Of a stretch of DNA of 9,602 nt, positions 1 through 5,919 are shown piece after piece (position 1 is the stretch's first letter; the number at the start of each line of letters is the position of its first letter). Origin of the DNA: Eggerthella sp. CAG:209 (GTDB lineage: Bacteria; Actinomycetota; Coriobacteriia; Coriobacteriales; Eggerthellaceae); assembly GCA_000436075.1 (NCBI GenBank), contig FR884597.1:1-9602 (forward strand), read 5' to 3'. The position numbers and the translations under genes are program-made. A model generated the notes under the pieces. That model did no database searches, had not been told where the DNA came from, and saw nothing but the letters and a program-made list of their open reading frames with translations.

Positions 1-1597
1 TGACGGCAAGTTATCCTTCGTGCGTTTCACCGAAGCCGACAAGCAAAATAATGCGCTTGCCCGTCGTCGCGCTCTTGCTCTGGCGATCAAGGAAGAGGAG
101 CGGTGTCGTGCGGATTACGAAGCTGCACAGTCTGAAGATGGCAGGGTTGAATCTGAGCTTCGCCAGGCGCAAACAGCGTCGTTGAAGCTTTCAGAATCTC
201 TTGCAAATCTTAAGGGGCAAAGCGAGTCAGCGCGTCGTGATGCCGATGCATCGGTCCGGGCGATGAAGCAGCTCGAAGGCGAGCACCAACGCTTGCTGGC
301 AGAGCAGGAAGAGAACATTGCATTCTTCGAAAAGGCTCAGCCCGACTCAGACGAGTTGGAGCGTACTTTGTCGCAAGTTACCGCCGATTTGGAATTGAAC
401 AAAGAAAAGGTTTCCGAGCTGGAGGAAACGCTTTCTCCAATGCGTCGCGAAATCGTCTCTCTTTCCGAGCGCCTGAGCGATGCTCGCCTTGAAACGGCTC
501 GTCTCTCCGAGCGGCTTGCCTACGCTGATCGAATGGTATCCACCCGCAAGCAGGAGATATCTGCATCTTCACGTGAAGATGCAAGTTCAATGCAGCGTAT
601 CCATGTTGCTCGGGTAGCGGCCAATAGGGCAGATGAGCTTTTGGCCACCCTGCATTCCTTGTCCGATGCTGCGTCTCTGGTTTCGACGCGCTTAGAGCAG
701 GAATCACGCAGCGAAAAAGAGCAGTCCCTTTCGCTCCACGACAAAATCGCACAAGCCACTAAGGAGTCGCGAGAAGCTCGTGAACGTTTTGAGTCTGTTA
801 CTTCGCGCATTTCCGAGGTCCGTATCGAAAAGGGCAGGCTTGAAGTTCAGGTTGATGCGGGGGTAAACGTTATCGTTCGTGATTGCGACACGCCTCTCGA
901 GGTTGCCCTTGCTGGCGATCCTCTTGATAATCGTCACGAAGCCGAAGCGCAAGCTTCCTCGCTCGAGCGTCGCATTAAGAACATGGGTGCCATTAATCCT
1001 GATGCTGCCGAAGAGTTCGAGCAGGTAAGCGAGCGTCATACTTATCTTAGTTCTCAACTCGAGGACATGAGGCTCGCCCGTAAGACGCTTGCCCGAATCG
1101 TCAATGTCATTGACGAACGAATGCGAGACGATTTTGTTGCTACATTCGAACAGGTGAATGCTAACTTCTCTGATATCTTCTCTGCGCTGTTTCCTGGCGG
1201 GCAGGCTCACCTTTCCTTGGTTGATCCTGACGACTTGGAAAACACGGGTGTTGACGTTAATGCTCAACCGGTGGGCAAGCGCGTTAAGAAAATGTCGCTG
1301 CTTTCCGGTGGCGAGAAGTCGATGACCGCTATGGCGTTGCTGTTTGCCGTGTATCGCATTAGGCAGACCCCGTTCTATATCTTGGACGAGGTTGAGGCGG
1401 CGCTCGACGATACGAATCTGCGCCGACTGATCGCTTACATTAATGTGGTACGCGACGAAACCCAATTCATTATGATCACGCATCAGCGTCGCACTATGGA
1501 ATCTGCCGACATATTGTATGGTGTCTCAATGCAGGCTGATGGCATTACGAAGGTGATCAGTCAAAAGCTCGACAATGCTACCCGCAAGGAGGGTTAA
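1..1597 (+). CDS. smc: Chromosome segregation ATPase SMC, C-terminal part (5' end outside window)
   Basis: The frame is open from base 2, so the gene enters from the left; the GTG at 20 is an internal codon, not a start. About 530 residues are present, against some 1,180 for a full bacterial SMC. The first residues probably lie just after the hinge. A long Glu/Arg/Leu-rich segment follows, typical of the returning arm of the antiparallel coiled coil, to roughly 1060. The C-terminal half of the ATPase head then carries the ABC signature LSGGE (1301-1315), the Walker B strand FYILDE (1373-1390) with its catalytic Glu, a D-loop ALDD, and the switch histidine in MITHQR. The Walker A half is outside the window. 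SMC dimers with ScpA/ScpB compact and help separate chromosomes. The reading frame contains a perfect 22-bp palindrome at 562-583. The stop TAA abuts the ftsY ATG with no gap, and the last smc codons carry the ftsY ribosome binding site. Confidence 0.96.
   Translation, partial: DGKLSFVRFTEADKQNNALARRRALALAIKEEERCRADYEAAQSEDGRVESELRQAQTASLKLSESLANLKGQSESARRDADASVRAMKQLEGEHQRLLAEQEENIAFFEKAQPDSDELERTLSQVTADLELNKEKVSELEETLSPMRREIVSLSERLSDARLETARLSERLAYADRMVSTRKQEISASSREDASSMQRIHVARVAANRADELLATLHSLSDAASLVSTRLEQESRSEKEQSLSLHDKIAQATKESREARERFESVTSRISEVRIEKGRLEVQVDAGVNVIVRDCDTPLEVALAGDPLDNRHEAEAQASSLERRIKNMGAINPDAAEEFEQVSERHTYLSSQLEDMRLARKTLARIVNVIDERMRDDFVATFEQVNANFSDIFSALFPGGQAHLSLVDPDDLENTGVDVNAQPVGKRVKKMSLLSGGEKSMTAMALLFAVYRIRQTPFYILDEVEAALDDTNLRRLIAYINVVRDETQFIMITHQRRTMESADILYGVSMQADGITKVISQKLDNATRKEG
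562..583. repeat. Perfect 22-bp palindrome inside smc
   Basis: The left arm TGCATCTTCAC (562-572) is followed at once by its exact reverse complement GTGAAGATGCA (573-583). In RNA it could fold as a 9-bp stem with an ACGT loop; in DNA it would suit a dimeric binding protein. It lies in the coiled-coil coding part of smc and encodes Ser/Ala/Asp/Glu-rich residues. The symmetry is seen directly; any function is unknown. Confidence 0.6.
1586..1593 (+). promoter_or_regulatory. Ribosome binding site of ftsY
   Basis: AAGGAGGG, a near-perfect anti-16S match, ends 4 bases before the ftsY ATG at 1598 and lies inside the last codons of smc. This supports the chosen ftsY start and co-transcription with smc. 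Confidence 0.85.
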
Positions 1598-2518
1598 ATG
1601 GGATTTTTCGATAAGATCAACGAGGGGCTTCATCGCTCAAGAACCCGCCTGAAAGAGCAGATGAATATCCTGCTCGATCGTGGGCCTGATGTAGACGACG
1701 ATTTTTGGGATGACCTAGAGGAAACGCTGATCCTTGCTGACATAGGTGCAGCTGCCGCCGATAGCATCATTGAGGAATTACGAGATCAGGCAAAGCGTAA
1801 GGCTCTTCCCGATGCCTATGCGGTGTTCGATATGCTTGCCGATCAGATGGCGGCGACGTTTACCGAAGCGGAAACTGATATCTTCGAGGAGAATCCATCT
1901 TTGGTTCTGTTCGTCGGCATCAATGGGGCAGGTAAAACTACCACTGTTGGTAAGCTTGCTGCTTCTTATCATGAGAAGGGAAGAAAGGTTCTCCTGGGTA
2001 GTGCAGACACGTTCCGCGCTGCTGCTATTGAACAGCTTGAGGTGTGGGCCAAGCGCGCTGACGTTACTATTGTTTCTCGCGAACGGGGCAGCGACCCTGC
2101 AAGCGTATGCTACGAAACCATCGAACGAGCCGAAAAAGACGGTTCCGATATGGTGCTCATCGACACTGCGGGACGTCTTCACACATCCGATGACCTTATG
2201 CGTGAGCTGCAAAAGGTTGTCAACGTTGTGCGCAAACGCTCAAACGTTCCTGTGTACACAGTCCTTGTCATCGATGCTACAACTGGGCAGAATGGCCTTC
2301 AGCAGGCTCAGAAGTTCAACGATGCGCTTGATTTGGATGGCGTAATCGTAACGAAACTTGATGGTACGGCTAAGGGCGGTATCGCTCTGGCGGTTTCGCA
2401 CGAACTCGAGCTTCCGATTTTCAAGATCGGCGTAGGCGAGGGTATAGACGATTTGCAGGATTTCGATGCGCATGATTTTGCTCGTGCGCTGATTGGGGAT
2501 ATGGCTGATGTTCGATAA
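1598..2518 (+). CDS. ftsY: Signal recognition particle receptor GTPase FtsY
   Basis: FtsY is the membrane-associated receptor that docks the Ffh-ribosome-nascent chain complex at the SecYEG translocon; the two GTPases activate each other. The protein has 306 residues and consists almost only of the NG domain: a helical N domain (about 1-95) and a GTPase domain. Visible motifs are G1 GINGAGKTT (107-115), DTFRAAA (137-143), G3 DTAGR (189-193), G4 TKLD (252-255), and the SRP-family GVGEGIDDLQDFD (278-290), which separates FtsY from Ffh. The long acidic A domain of enteric FtsY is missing; only a short amphipathic start, MGFFDKINEGLHRSR, remains, as in many Gram-positive FtsY proteins, where it probably serves as the lipid-binding helix. 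The ATG follows the smc stop directly and has a strong ribosome binding site. The 3' end overlaps ffh by 11 bases. Confidence 0.97.
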   Translation: MGFFDKINEGLHRSRTRLKEQMNILLDRGPDVDDDFWDDLEETLILADIGAAAADSIIEELRDQAKRKALPDAYAVFDMLADQMAATFTEAETDIFEENPSLVLFVGINGAGKTTTVGKLAASYHEKGRKVLLGSADTFRAAAIEQLEVWAKRADVTIVSRERGSDPASVCYETIERAEKDGSDMVLIDTAGRLHTSDDLMRELQKVVNVVRKRSNVPVYTVLVIDATTGQNGLQQAQKFNDALDLDGVIVTKLDGTAKGGIALAVSHELELPIFKIGVGEGIDDLQDFDAHDFARALIGDMADVR

Positions 2519-3962
2519 CCTTTCCGATAAACTCCAGTCCATCTTCTCTGGCTTGCGCGGCAAGGGTCGCCTTACCGAAGAAGATATCGATACCGCCATG
2601 CGCGAGATTCGCATGGCGCTACTTGAGGCCGATGTTAACTTCAGAGTGGTAAAGGAATTCACCAAACGCACTAAAGAGCGTTGCCTTACCGCGGAGGTCC
2701 TTGATTCGCTTACGCCCGCGCAGAATGTAGTGAAGATCGTTCTCGATGAGCTTACGGCTCTTATGGGTGAAGAAAGCAAGCCTCTCCAGCTTTCCAGTCG
2801 CATTCCTAACGTGATCATGCTTGTTGGTTTGCAGGGTTCGGGCAAAACCACGGCTGCTGCCAAGCTTGCCTATCTTCTTAAACAGCAGAATCATAGCCCG
2901 CTTCTGTGCGCATGTGACGTATATCGTCCCGCTGCAGCCGATCAGTTGCAGACGCTGGGTGAAGAAATAGGCGTGCGCGTATATCGAGGCGAGGGGAAGG
3001 ATCCAGTCAAGATCGCAAAAGAAGGTGTGCGCGATGCCATCGATTCGCTTCGCGATGTCGTGATTGTCGACACAGCAGGCCGTCTCCATGTTGATGAAGA
3101 GATGATGGCTGAGGCTGAAGCCATCAAGGCGGCTGTTGAACCCGACCAGATCTATATGGTTGTCGACGCCATGACCGGCCAGGATGCGGTAAACGTTGCT
3201 AAGGCTTTTGCCGATCGAGTTGATTTCGATGGCGTGATTATGTCAAAGATGGATGGCGATGCGCGTGGTGGTGGCGCCTTATCCATTAAACAGGTTACCG
3301 GCAAACCCATCACGTTTATCTCTCAGGGTGAAAAGCCCGACTCGCTCGAACGCTTCCATCCCGATCGAATGGCCAAGCGCATTTTGGGCATGGGCGATGT
3401 TGTTAGCATCATCGAGTCCGCTTCGAAGCTTCGTGCTGAGGAAATCGAGCAAGCGGAAGCCGAGCGAATGGCGCGCGGAAACCTGACGCTTAACGACTTT
3501 CTTCTTATGAAGCAGCAGATTGGCAAAATGGGCGGTGTGCAGAAGCTTATCAGCGCTCTTCCAGGTGGAGACAAGGCCATGCGCGAAGGCCAGGTAAACG
3601 AGCATGCGCTTGACGAAATGGCAGTCATCATTGGATCTATGACCAAGCGCGAGCGCGAGCATCCCGAAATCTTAAATGGTTCTCGTAAAGCCCGAATTGC
3701 CGCAGGCGCCGGCGTCAAAGTTTTCCAAGTTAATCAGCTGCTTAAGCAGTTTATGGAAACCAAGAAGATGGTTCGGAGCATGATGAATGCCCAGGAAGCC
3801 CAAATGAACCGCAAGGGCAAAGGCAAGGGCAAGAAAGGCAAGAAGGGTAAGGGCGGCAAACGCCGTATGGGTCTTCCCGGAATGGGGGGAATGTCCATGG
3901 CCGATGTGAAGAAGATGCAAGAGATGATGAGCGGTCTTGATGAATCCGCTTTCAAGAGGTAA
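2508..3962 (+). CDS. ffh: Signal recognition particle protein Ffh (SRP54)
   Basis: Ffh binds 4.5S/6S RNA and hydrophobic signal sequences emerging from the ribosome and delivers them to FtsY. I choose ATG 2508, giving 484 residues, because MFDNLSDKLQ is the canonical Ffh N-terminus; an in-frame TTG at 2493 would add five unneeded residues. The only Shine-Dalgarno-like sequence is a weak GGGGAT at 2495-2500, and the gene starts inside the end of ftsY, so translational coupling is likely. NG-domain motifs: GLQGSGKTT (107-115), DVYRPAA (137-143), DTAGR (188-192) and SKMDGDARGG (246-255), where SKMD replaces the usual TKLD. The Met-rich M domain (about 320-484) has the RNA-binding helix GSRKARIAAGAG (391-402); E. 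coli has GSRKRRIAAGSG there. A Lys/Gly-rich tract follows at 436-452, then a GMGGMSM-type tail. No ylxM gene lies between ftsY and ffh, unlike Firmicutes. Confidence 0.97.
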   Translation: MFDNLSDKLQSIFSGLRGKGRLTEEDIDTAMREIRMALLEADVNFRVVKEFTKRTKERCLTAEVLDSLTPAQNVVKIVLDELTALMGEESKPLQLSSRIPNVIMLVGLQGSGKTTAAAKLAYLLKQQNHSPLLCACDVYRPAAADQLQTLGEEIGVRVYRGEGKDPVKIAKEGVRDAIDSLRDVVIVDTAGRLHVDEEMMAEAEAIKAAVEPDQIYMVVDAMTGQDAVNVAKAFADRVDFDGVIMSKMDGDARGGGALSIKQVTGKPITFISQGEKPDSLERFHPDRMAKRILGMGDVVSIIESASKLRAEEIEQAEAERMARGNLTLNDFLLMKQQIGKMGGVQKLISALPGGDKAMREGQVNEHALDEMAVIIGSMTKREREHPEILNGSRKARIAAGAGVKVFQVNQLLKQFMETKKMVRSMMNAQEAQMNRKGKGKGKKGKKGKGGKRRMGLPGMGGMSMADVKKMQEMMSGLDESAFKR

Positions 3963-3981
3963 TATCAGTAATCGCTGTTTT

Positions 3982-4013
3982 GCGACCTGTGCAGCATTAG
4001 CTTAACCGGTCGC
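3982..4013 (+). promoter_or_regulatory. Imperfect hairpin in the ffh-rpsP gap (possible rpsP leader element)
   Basis: GCGACC (3982-3987) pairs with GGTCGC (4008-4013). Inside it, GT/AC (3989-3990 with 4005-4006) and AGC/GCT (3993-3995 with 4000-4002) can also pair around an ATTA loop, giving 11 pairs with two small internal loops. No T-run follows, so it is not a standard terminator. It sits 30 bases before the rpsP ATG in the only real gap between ffh and trmD, where an S16 leader or mRNA processing site could lie. I see no convincing promoter in this 80-base gap. Confidence 0.35.
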
Positions 4014-4027
4014 TCTTAAAAGTTTAG

Positions 4028-4033
4028 AAGGAG
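4028..4033 (+). promoter_or_regulatory. Ribosome binding site of rpsP
   Basis: AAGGAG lies 9 bases before the rpsP ATG at 4043. It is much stronger than the sites before khpA and rimM, consistent with higher synthesis of S16. Confidence 0.8.
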
Positions 4034-4042
4034 TACAACTCG

Positions 4043-4288
4043 ATGGCAGTCAAGATTCGCCTCGCCCGTCACGGCGCTAAAAAGGCACCTTATTATCGTA
4101 TCGTTGTAGCTGATTCTCGTGCTCGTCGCGACGGTCGCTTCATTGAGCAGGTTGGTTCTTACAACCCCACCACCACCCCTAAGCATGTAAAGATCGACCT
4201 TGAAAAGGTTGATAAGTGGATTGCTGACGGCGCTCAGCCCAGCGATACCGTTGCACGCCTCATTGAGGCAGAGCGTAAGAACGCTTAG
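4043..4288 (+). CDS. rpsP: 30S ribosomal protein S16
   Basis: The product is 81 residues, the usual length for bacterial bS16, a primary-binding protein needed to fold the 5' domain of 16S rRNA. The N-terminus MAVKIRLARHGAKKAPYYRIVVADSR has the family pattern (VKIRL..xG.KK.P.YRIVVADSR), followed by RRDGRFIEQVGSYNP and a C-terminal helix with DTVARLI. It is very basic at the N-terminus, as expected for an rRNA binder. Codons favour T-ending forms of Arg, Ala and Gly (CGT, GCT, GGT), suggesting selection for high expression. It is the first gene after an 80-base gap and has the best ribosome binding site of this block. The stop TAG overlaps a GTG, and ATG 4291 of the next gene follows two bases later. 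Confidence 0.98.
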   Translation: MAVKIRLARHGAKKAPYYRIVVADSRARRDGRFIEQVGSYNPTTTPKHVKIDLEKVDKWIADGAQPSDTVARLIEAERKNA

Positions 4289-4290
4289 TG

Positions 4291-4548
4291 ATGGCGGAAT
4301 CCCGCGAAGACATCTCGGGTTTGGTCGAAACCCTGGTTTTGCCTTTGGTTGATGAGCCCGATGCTGTAAGCATTGAGTCTTCAGATACCGAAATGGGCTC
4401 TGTCCTTATTGAAGTACGTGTTGCTCAGGCAGATGCCGGCAAGGTTATTGGCCGTCAGGGTCGTGTTATCAAAGCAATCCGCACGCTTGCTCGCGCTGCG
4501 GGTTCTCGTCATGGTCTCGATGTTGAAGTCGAACTTATCGACGAATAG
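4291..4548 (+). CDS. khpA: KH-domain RNA-binding protein KhpA (YlqC/UPF0109 family)
   Basis: This small 85-residue protein is a single KH domain with the motif GKVIGRQGRVIKAIR; the GxxG loop is GRQG (54-57), which contacts RNA or DNA backbone. In streptococci KhpA pairs with KhpB/Jag to bind many RNAs and influence cell elongation; that partner is not in this window. The place between rpsP and rimM is the standard one in Gram-positive genomes and supports the name. The start is ambiguous by one codon: a GTG at 4288 overlaps the rpsP stop, and ATG 4291 follows at once. I prefer ATG. No clear Shine-Dalgarno sequence precedes either, so reinitiation by ribosomes finishing rpsP is likely. It ends 11 bases before rimM. 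Confidence 0.93.
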   Translation: MAESREDISGLVETLVLPLVDEPDAVSIESSDTEMGSVLIEVRVAQADAGKVIGRQGRVIKAIRTLARAAGSRHGLDVEVELIDE

Positions 4549-4559
4549 GTTCAGGTACC

Positions 4560-5102
4560 ATGGGTTCTTGGACTAACGTTGCAGCTCTTTTACGAGCTAA
4601 AACAAATGAAGGAGGGCTTTCCGTCAAACCGACGGAAGGTCTTCCTTTTTTACTTGAAAAGGGAATGGAGGTTACCTTCGTTCCTCCCGTATTGCGTATT
4701 CCGCGCTCTGGCAAGGTGCTGGATGTCGAGGAAATTGCGCAAGGCAGATATATGGTTTGGTTCGATTGTATCGACAATCGAATCGATGCCGAAAAGCTTG
4801 AAGGCCATTTCTGCTTGGTGCGTACCTCCTGTTTACCTGAAAACTACATGGATAAACAGGACATCGATCTTACGGGCTTTTCTGTTGTCGACGAAAACGC
4901 TGGTTGCATAGGAAGGGTGGTTCGCATTGACGAAAACCCCGCCCATGCTTTGCTCGTTGTTGATCGTGGTTCAGTTTCTGATTCGTTCGAAGGCAGAGAA
5001 GATGAGGTATTGATTCCTCTGGTCGATGAGTTCTTGGTAGCCGTCGAAGAGGAAATGGGGGAGATACGAGTATCCCTTCCTGACGGTTTGCTTGATCTAT
5101 AG
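4560..5102 (+). CDS. rimM: Ribosome maturation factor RimM (16S rRNA processing)
   Basis: RimM binds S19 on free 30S subunits and aids late folding of the 16S head. At 180 residues, length is typical. The C-terminal PRC-barrel half is recognisable: DLTGFSVVDENAG...IGRVVRI, then DEVLIPLVDEFL and the family ending LPDGLLDL. The N-terminal half is divergent: NVAALLRAKTNEGGLSV aligns with the usual V..I...HGLKGEVRV but lacks its HG and GE residues. Later, DNRIDAEKLEG matches the family's DR..AE.L.G. The ATG has only a weak upstream AGGTTCAGG. Codons 17-31 lie in a terminator-like hairpin (4611-4651), and a second hairpin covers 4757-4786. A later start at ATG 4665 would avoid the first but removes the first strand of the barrel and lacks proper spacing, so I keep 4560. 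The place between khpA and trmD supports the identity. Confidence 0.9.
   Translation: MGSWTNVAALLRAKTNEGGLSVKPTEGLPFLLEKGMEVTFVPPVLRIPRSGKVLDVEEIAQGRYMVWFDCIDNRIDAEKLEGHFCLVRTSCLPENYMDKQDIDLTGFSVVDENAGCIGRVVRIDENPAHALLVVDRGSVSDSFEGREDEVLIPLVDEFLVAVEEEMGEIRVSLPDGLLDL
4611..4651 (+). terminator. Terminator-like hairpin plus T-run inside rimM (possible attenuator)
   Basis: The left arm at 4611-4625 (GGAGGGCTTTCCGTC) pairs with 4631-4645 (GACGGAAGGTCTTCC) through 15 contiguous pairs, 12 Watson-Crick and 3 G-U, around an AAACC loop. Six T (4646-4651) follow directly. Three further pairs could form between 4608-4610 and 4646-4648. This has the full form of a Rho-independent terminator on the + strand, but it lies about 50 bases after the rimM ATG, in frame with coding sequence. 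The left arm also hides an AAGGAGG motif (4609-4615). The structure is read directly; attenuation is inferred. Confidence 0.6.
4757..4786 (+). repeat. Second hairpin inside rimM
   Basis: TTCGATTGT (4761-4769) and ACAATCGAA (4774-4782) are exact reverse complements around an ATCG loop. Four flanking pairs (two of them G-U) extend the stem to 13 pairs. No T-run follows, so it is not a terminator; it would be a stable mRNA structure or simply coding chance. Confidence 0.5.
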
Positions 5103-5110
5103 GAGCTCAC

Positions 5111-5833
5111 GTGAAAATTGAAACCCTTTCGGTGTTTCCCCAATGCTATGACTCGGTTATGAACGAGTCTATTATGCGTATCGCGCAAGAAAAGGGCTTC
5201 CTTGATTTTAAAGCGCACGACTTGCGTAAGTGGACGCATGATAAGCATCGCACCACCGACGATGAGCCTTATGGCGGTGGTCAGGGCCTTGTGATGAAAT
5301 GCGAACCTATTTTCGAGGCTACTGATGAGTTATTTTCCTCTGCCTTGAAGAAGCCCTATGTTATTTTCCTTTCTCCCACGGGAGAGCGTTTTGATGACGC
5401 AATGACTCTTGAGCTTGCTCAGCAGGATCACCTGTTTTTTATTTGCGGTCATTATGAAGGAATCGATGAACGTGCTTACTCACTTGCGGATAAGGTTATT
5501 TCTTTAGGCGATTATGTTCTTACCAGCGGCGAGCTTGCTTCGATGGTCGTTATTGATGCTGTAGTGCGTCGTATTGACGGTGTGTTGGGCGATGAAGGCA
5601 GCGCCGTTGATGAAAGTTTCTATGATGGGCTTCTTGAATACCCTCAATATACGCGTCCGGCCAGTTATCGAGGCATGGAAGTGCCCGACATCCTTCTATC
5701 CGGCCATCATGGGAAAATCGCTCAATGGCGTCGTGAGCAAAGCCTTTTGCGTACCAAGCGCTGGCGGCCAGATTTGCTCGAGGGGGCAAATCTCTCAAAG
5801 AAGGAACGCGATTTCCTCGATTTAGCAGAGTAG
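5111..5833 (+). CDS. trmD: tRNA (guanine-N1)-methyltransferase TrmD
   Basis: TrmD methylates G37 next to the anticodon of tRNAs such as those reading CNN and CCN/CGG codons, using S-adenosylmethionine, and prevents +1 frameshifting. The protein has 240 residues, normal length, and belongs to the knotted SPOUT family. Motifs: DDEPYGGGQGLVMK (50-63), LSPTGERF (87-94), CGHYEGIDER (112-121), SLGDYVLTSGE (131-141) and LLEYPQYTRP (174-183). Arg154 matches the conserved active-site Arg. The residue aligned with the proposed general base Asp169 of E. coli and Haemophilus appears to be Glu168 (DESF rather than EDSF), conservative and probably functional. The start is GTG 5111, with AGGAG at 5101-5105 overlapping the rimM stop. 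The usual downstream gene rplS (L19) is absent; lepB follows after 86 bases. Confidence 0.97.
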   Translation: MKIETLSVFPQCYDSVMNESIMRIAQEKGFLDFKAHDLRKWTHDKHRTTDDEPYGGGQGLVMKCEPIFEATDELFSSALKKPYVIFLSPTGERFDDAMTLELAQQDHLFFICGHYEGIDERAYSLADKVISLGDYVLTSGELASMVVIDAVVRRIDGVLGDEGSAVDESFYDGLLEYPQYTRPASYRGMEVPDILLSGHHGKIAQWRREQSLLRTKRWRPDLLEGANLSKKERDFLDLAE

Positions 5834-5842
5834 AAGGGTTAT

Positions 5843-5872
5843 TTGTCAGTGACGTGTTGTTTGCTCTATCAT
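5843..5872 (+). promoter_or_regulatory. Candidate sigma70-type promoter for lepB
   Basis: TTGTCA (5843-5848) and TATCAT (5867-5872) are each one base from consensus -35 and -10 boxes, with an 18-base spacer. Transcription would start near 5879, about 40 bases before the lepB start. It lies in the 86-base trmD-lepB gap, where no terminator is visible, so lepB may be read both from this promoter and from upstream. Confidence 0.5.
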
Positions 5873-5919
5873 AGGAGCATTGGACTGCTGGTTTACACCC
5901 TTGAAGGGATGGGATAGGT

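Noticed and set aside
704..1483. A 259-codon open frame on the - strand across smc
   Set aside because: It mirrors the SMC head domain coding sequence; there is no recognisable protein or convincing start site, so it is treated as a shadow frame.
2493..2507. TTG 2493 as the start of ffh
   Set aside because: It adds five residues before the canonical MFDNLS start and is a weaker start codon than ATG 2508.
3980..4008. A promoter before rpsP (TTGCGA as -35)
   Set aside because: No acceptable -10 box lies at 16-18 bases spacing; the nearest hexamers (TTAACC, TAACCG) match poorly.
5150..5169. GACTCG/CGAGTC hairpin near the trmD start
   Set aside because: Only 6 pairs with an 8-base loop; such repeats are expected by chance several times in this length.
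5897..5908. ACCCTT next to GAAGGG before lepB as a regulatory hairpin hiding the ribosome binding site
   Set aside because: The arms leave a loop of about one base, which cannot form; pairing with AAGGGT at 5834 instead needs a 57-base loop and only 6 pairs.
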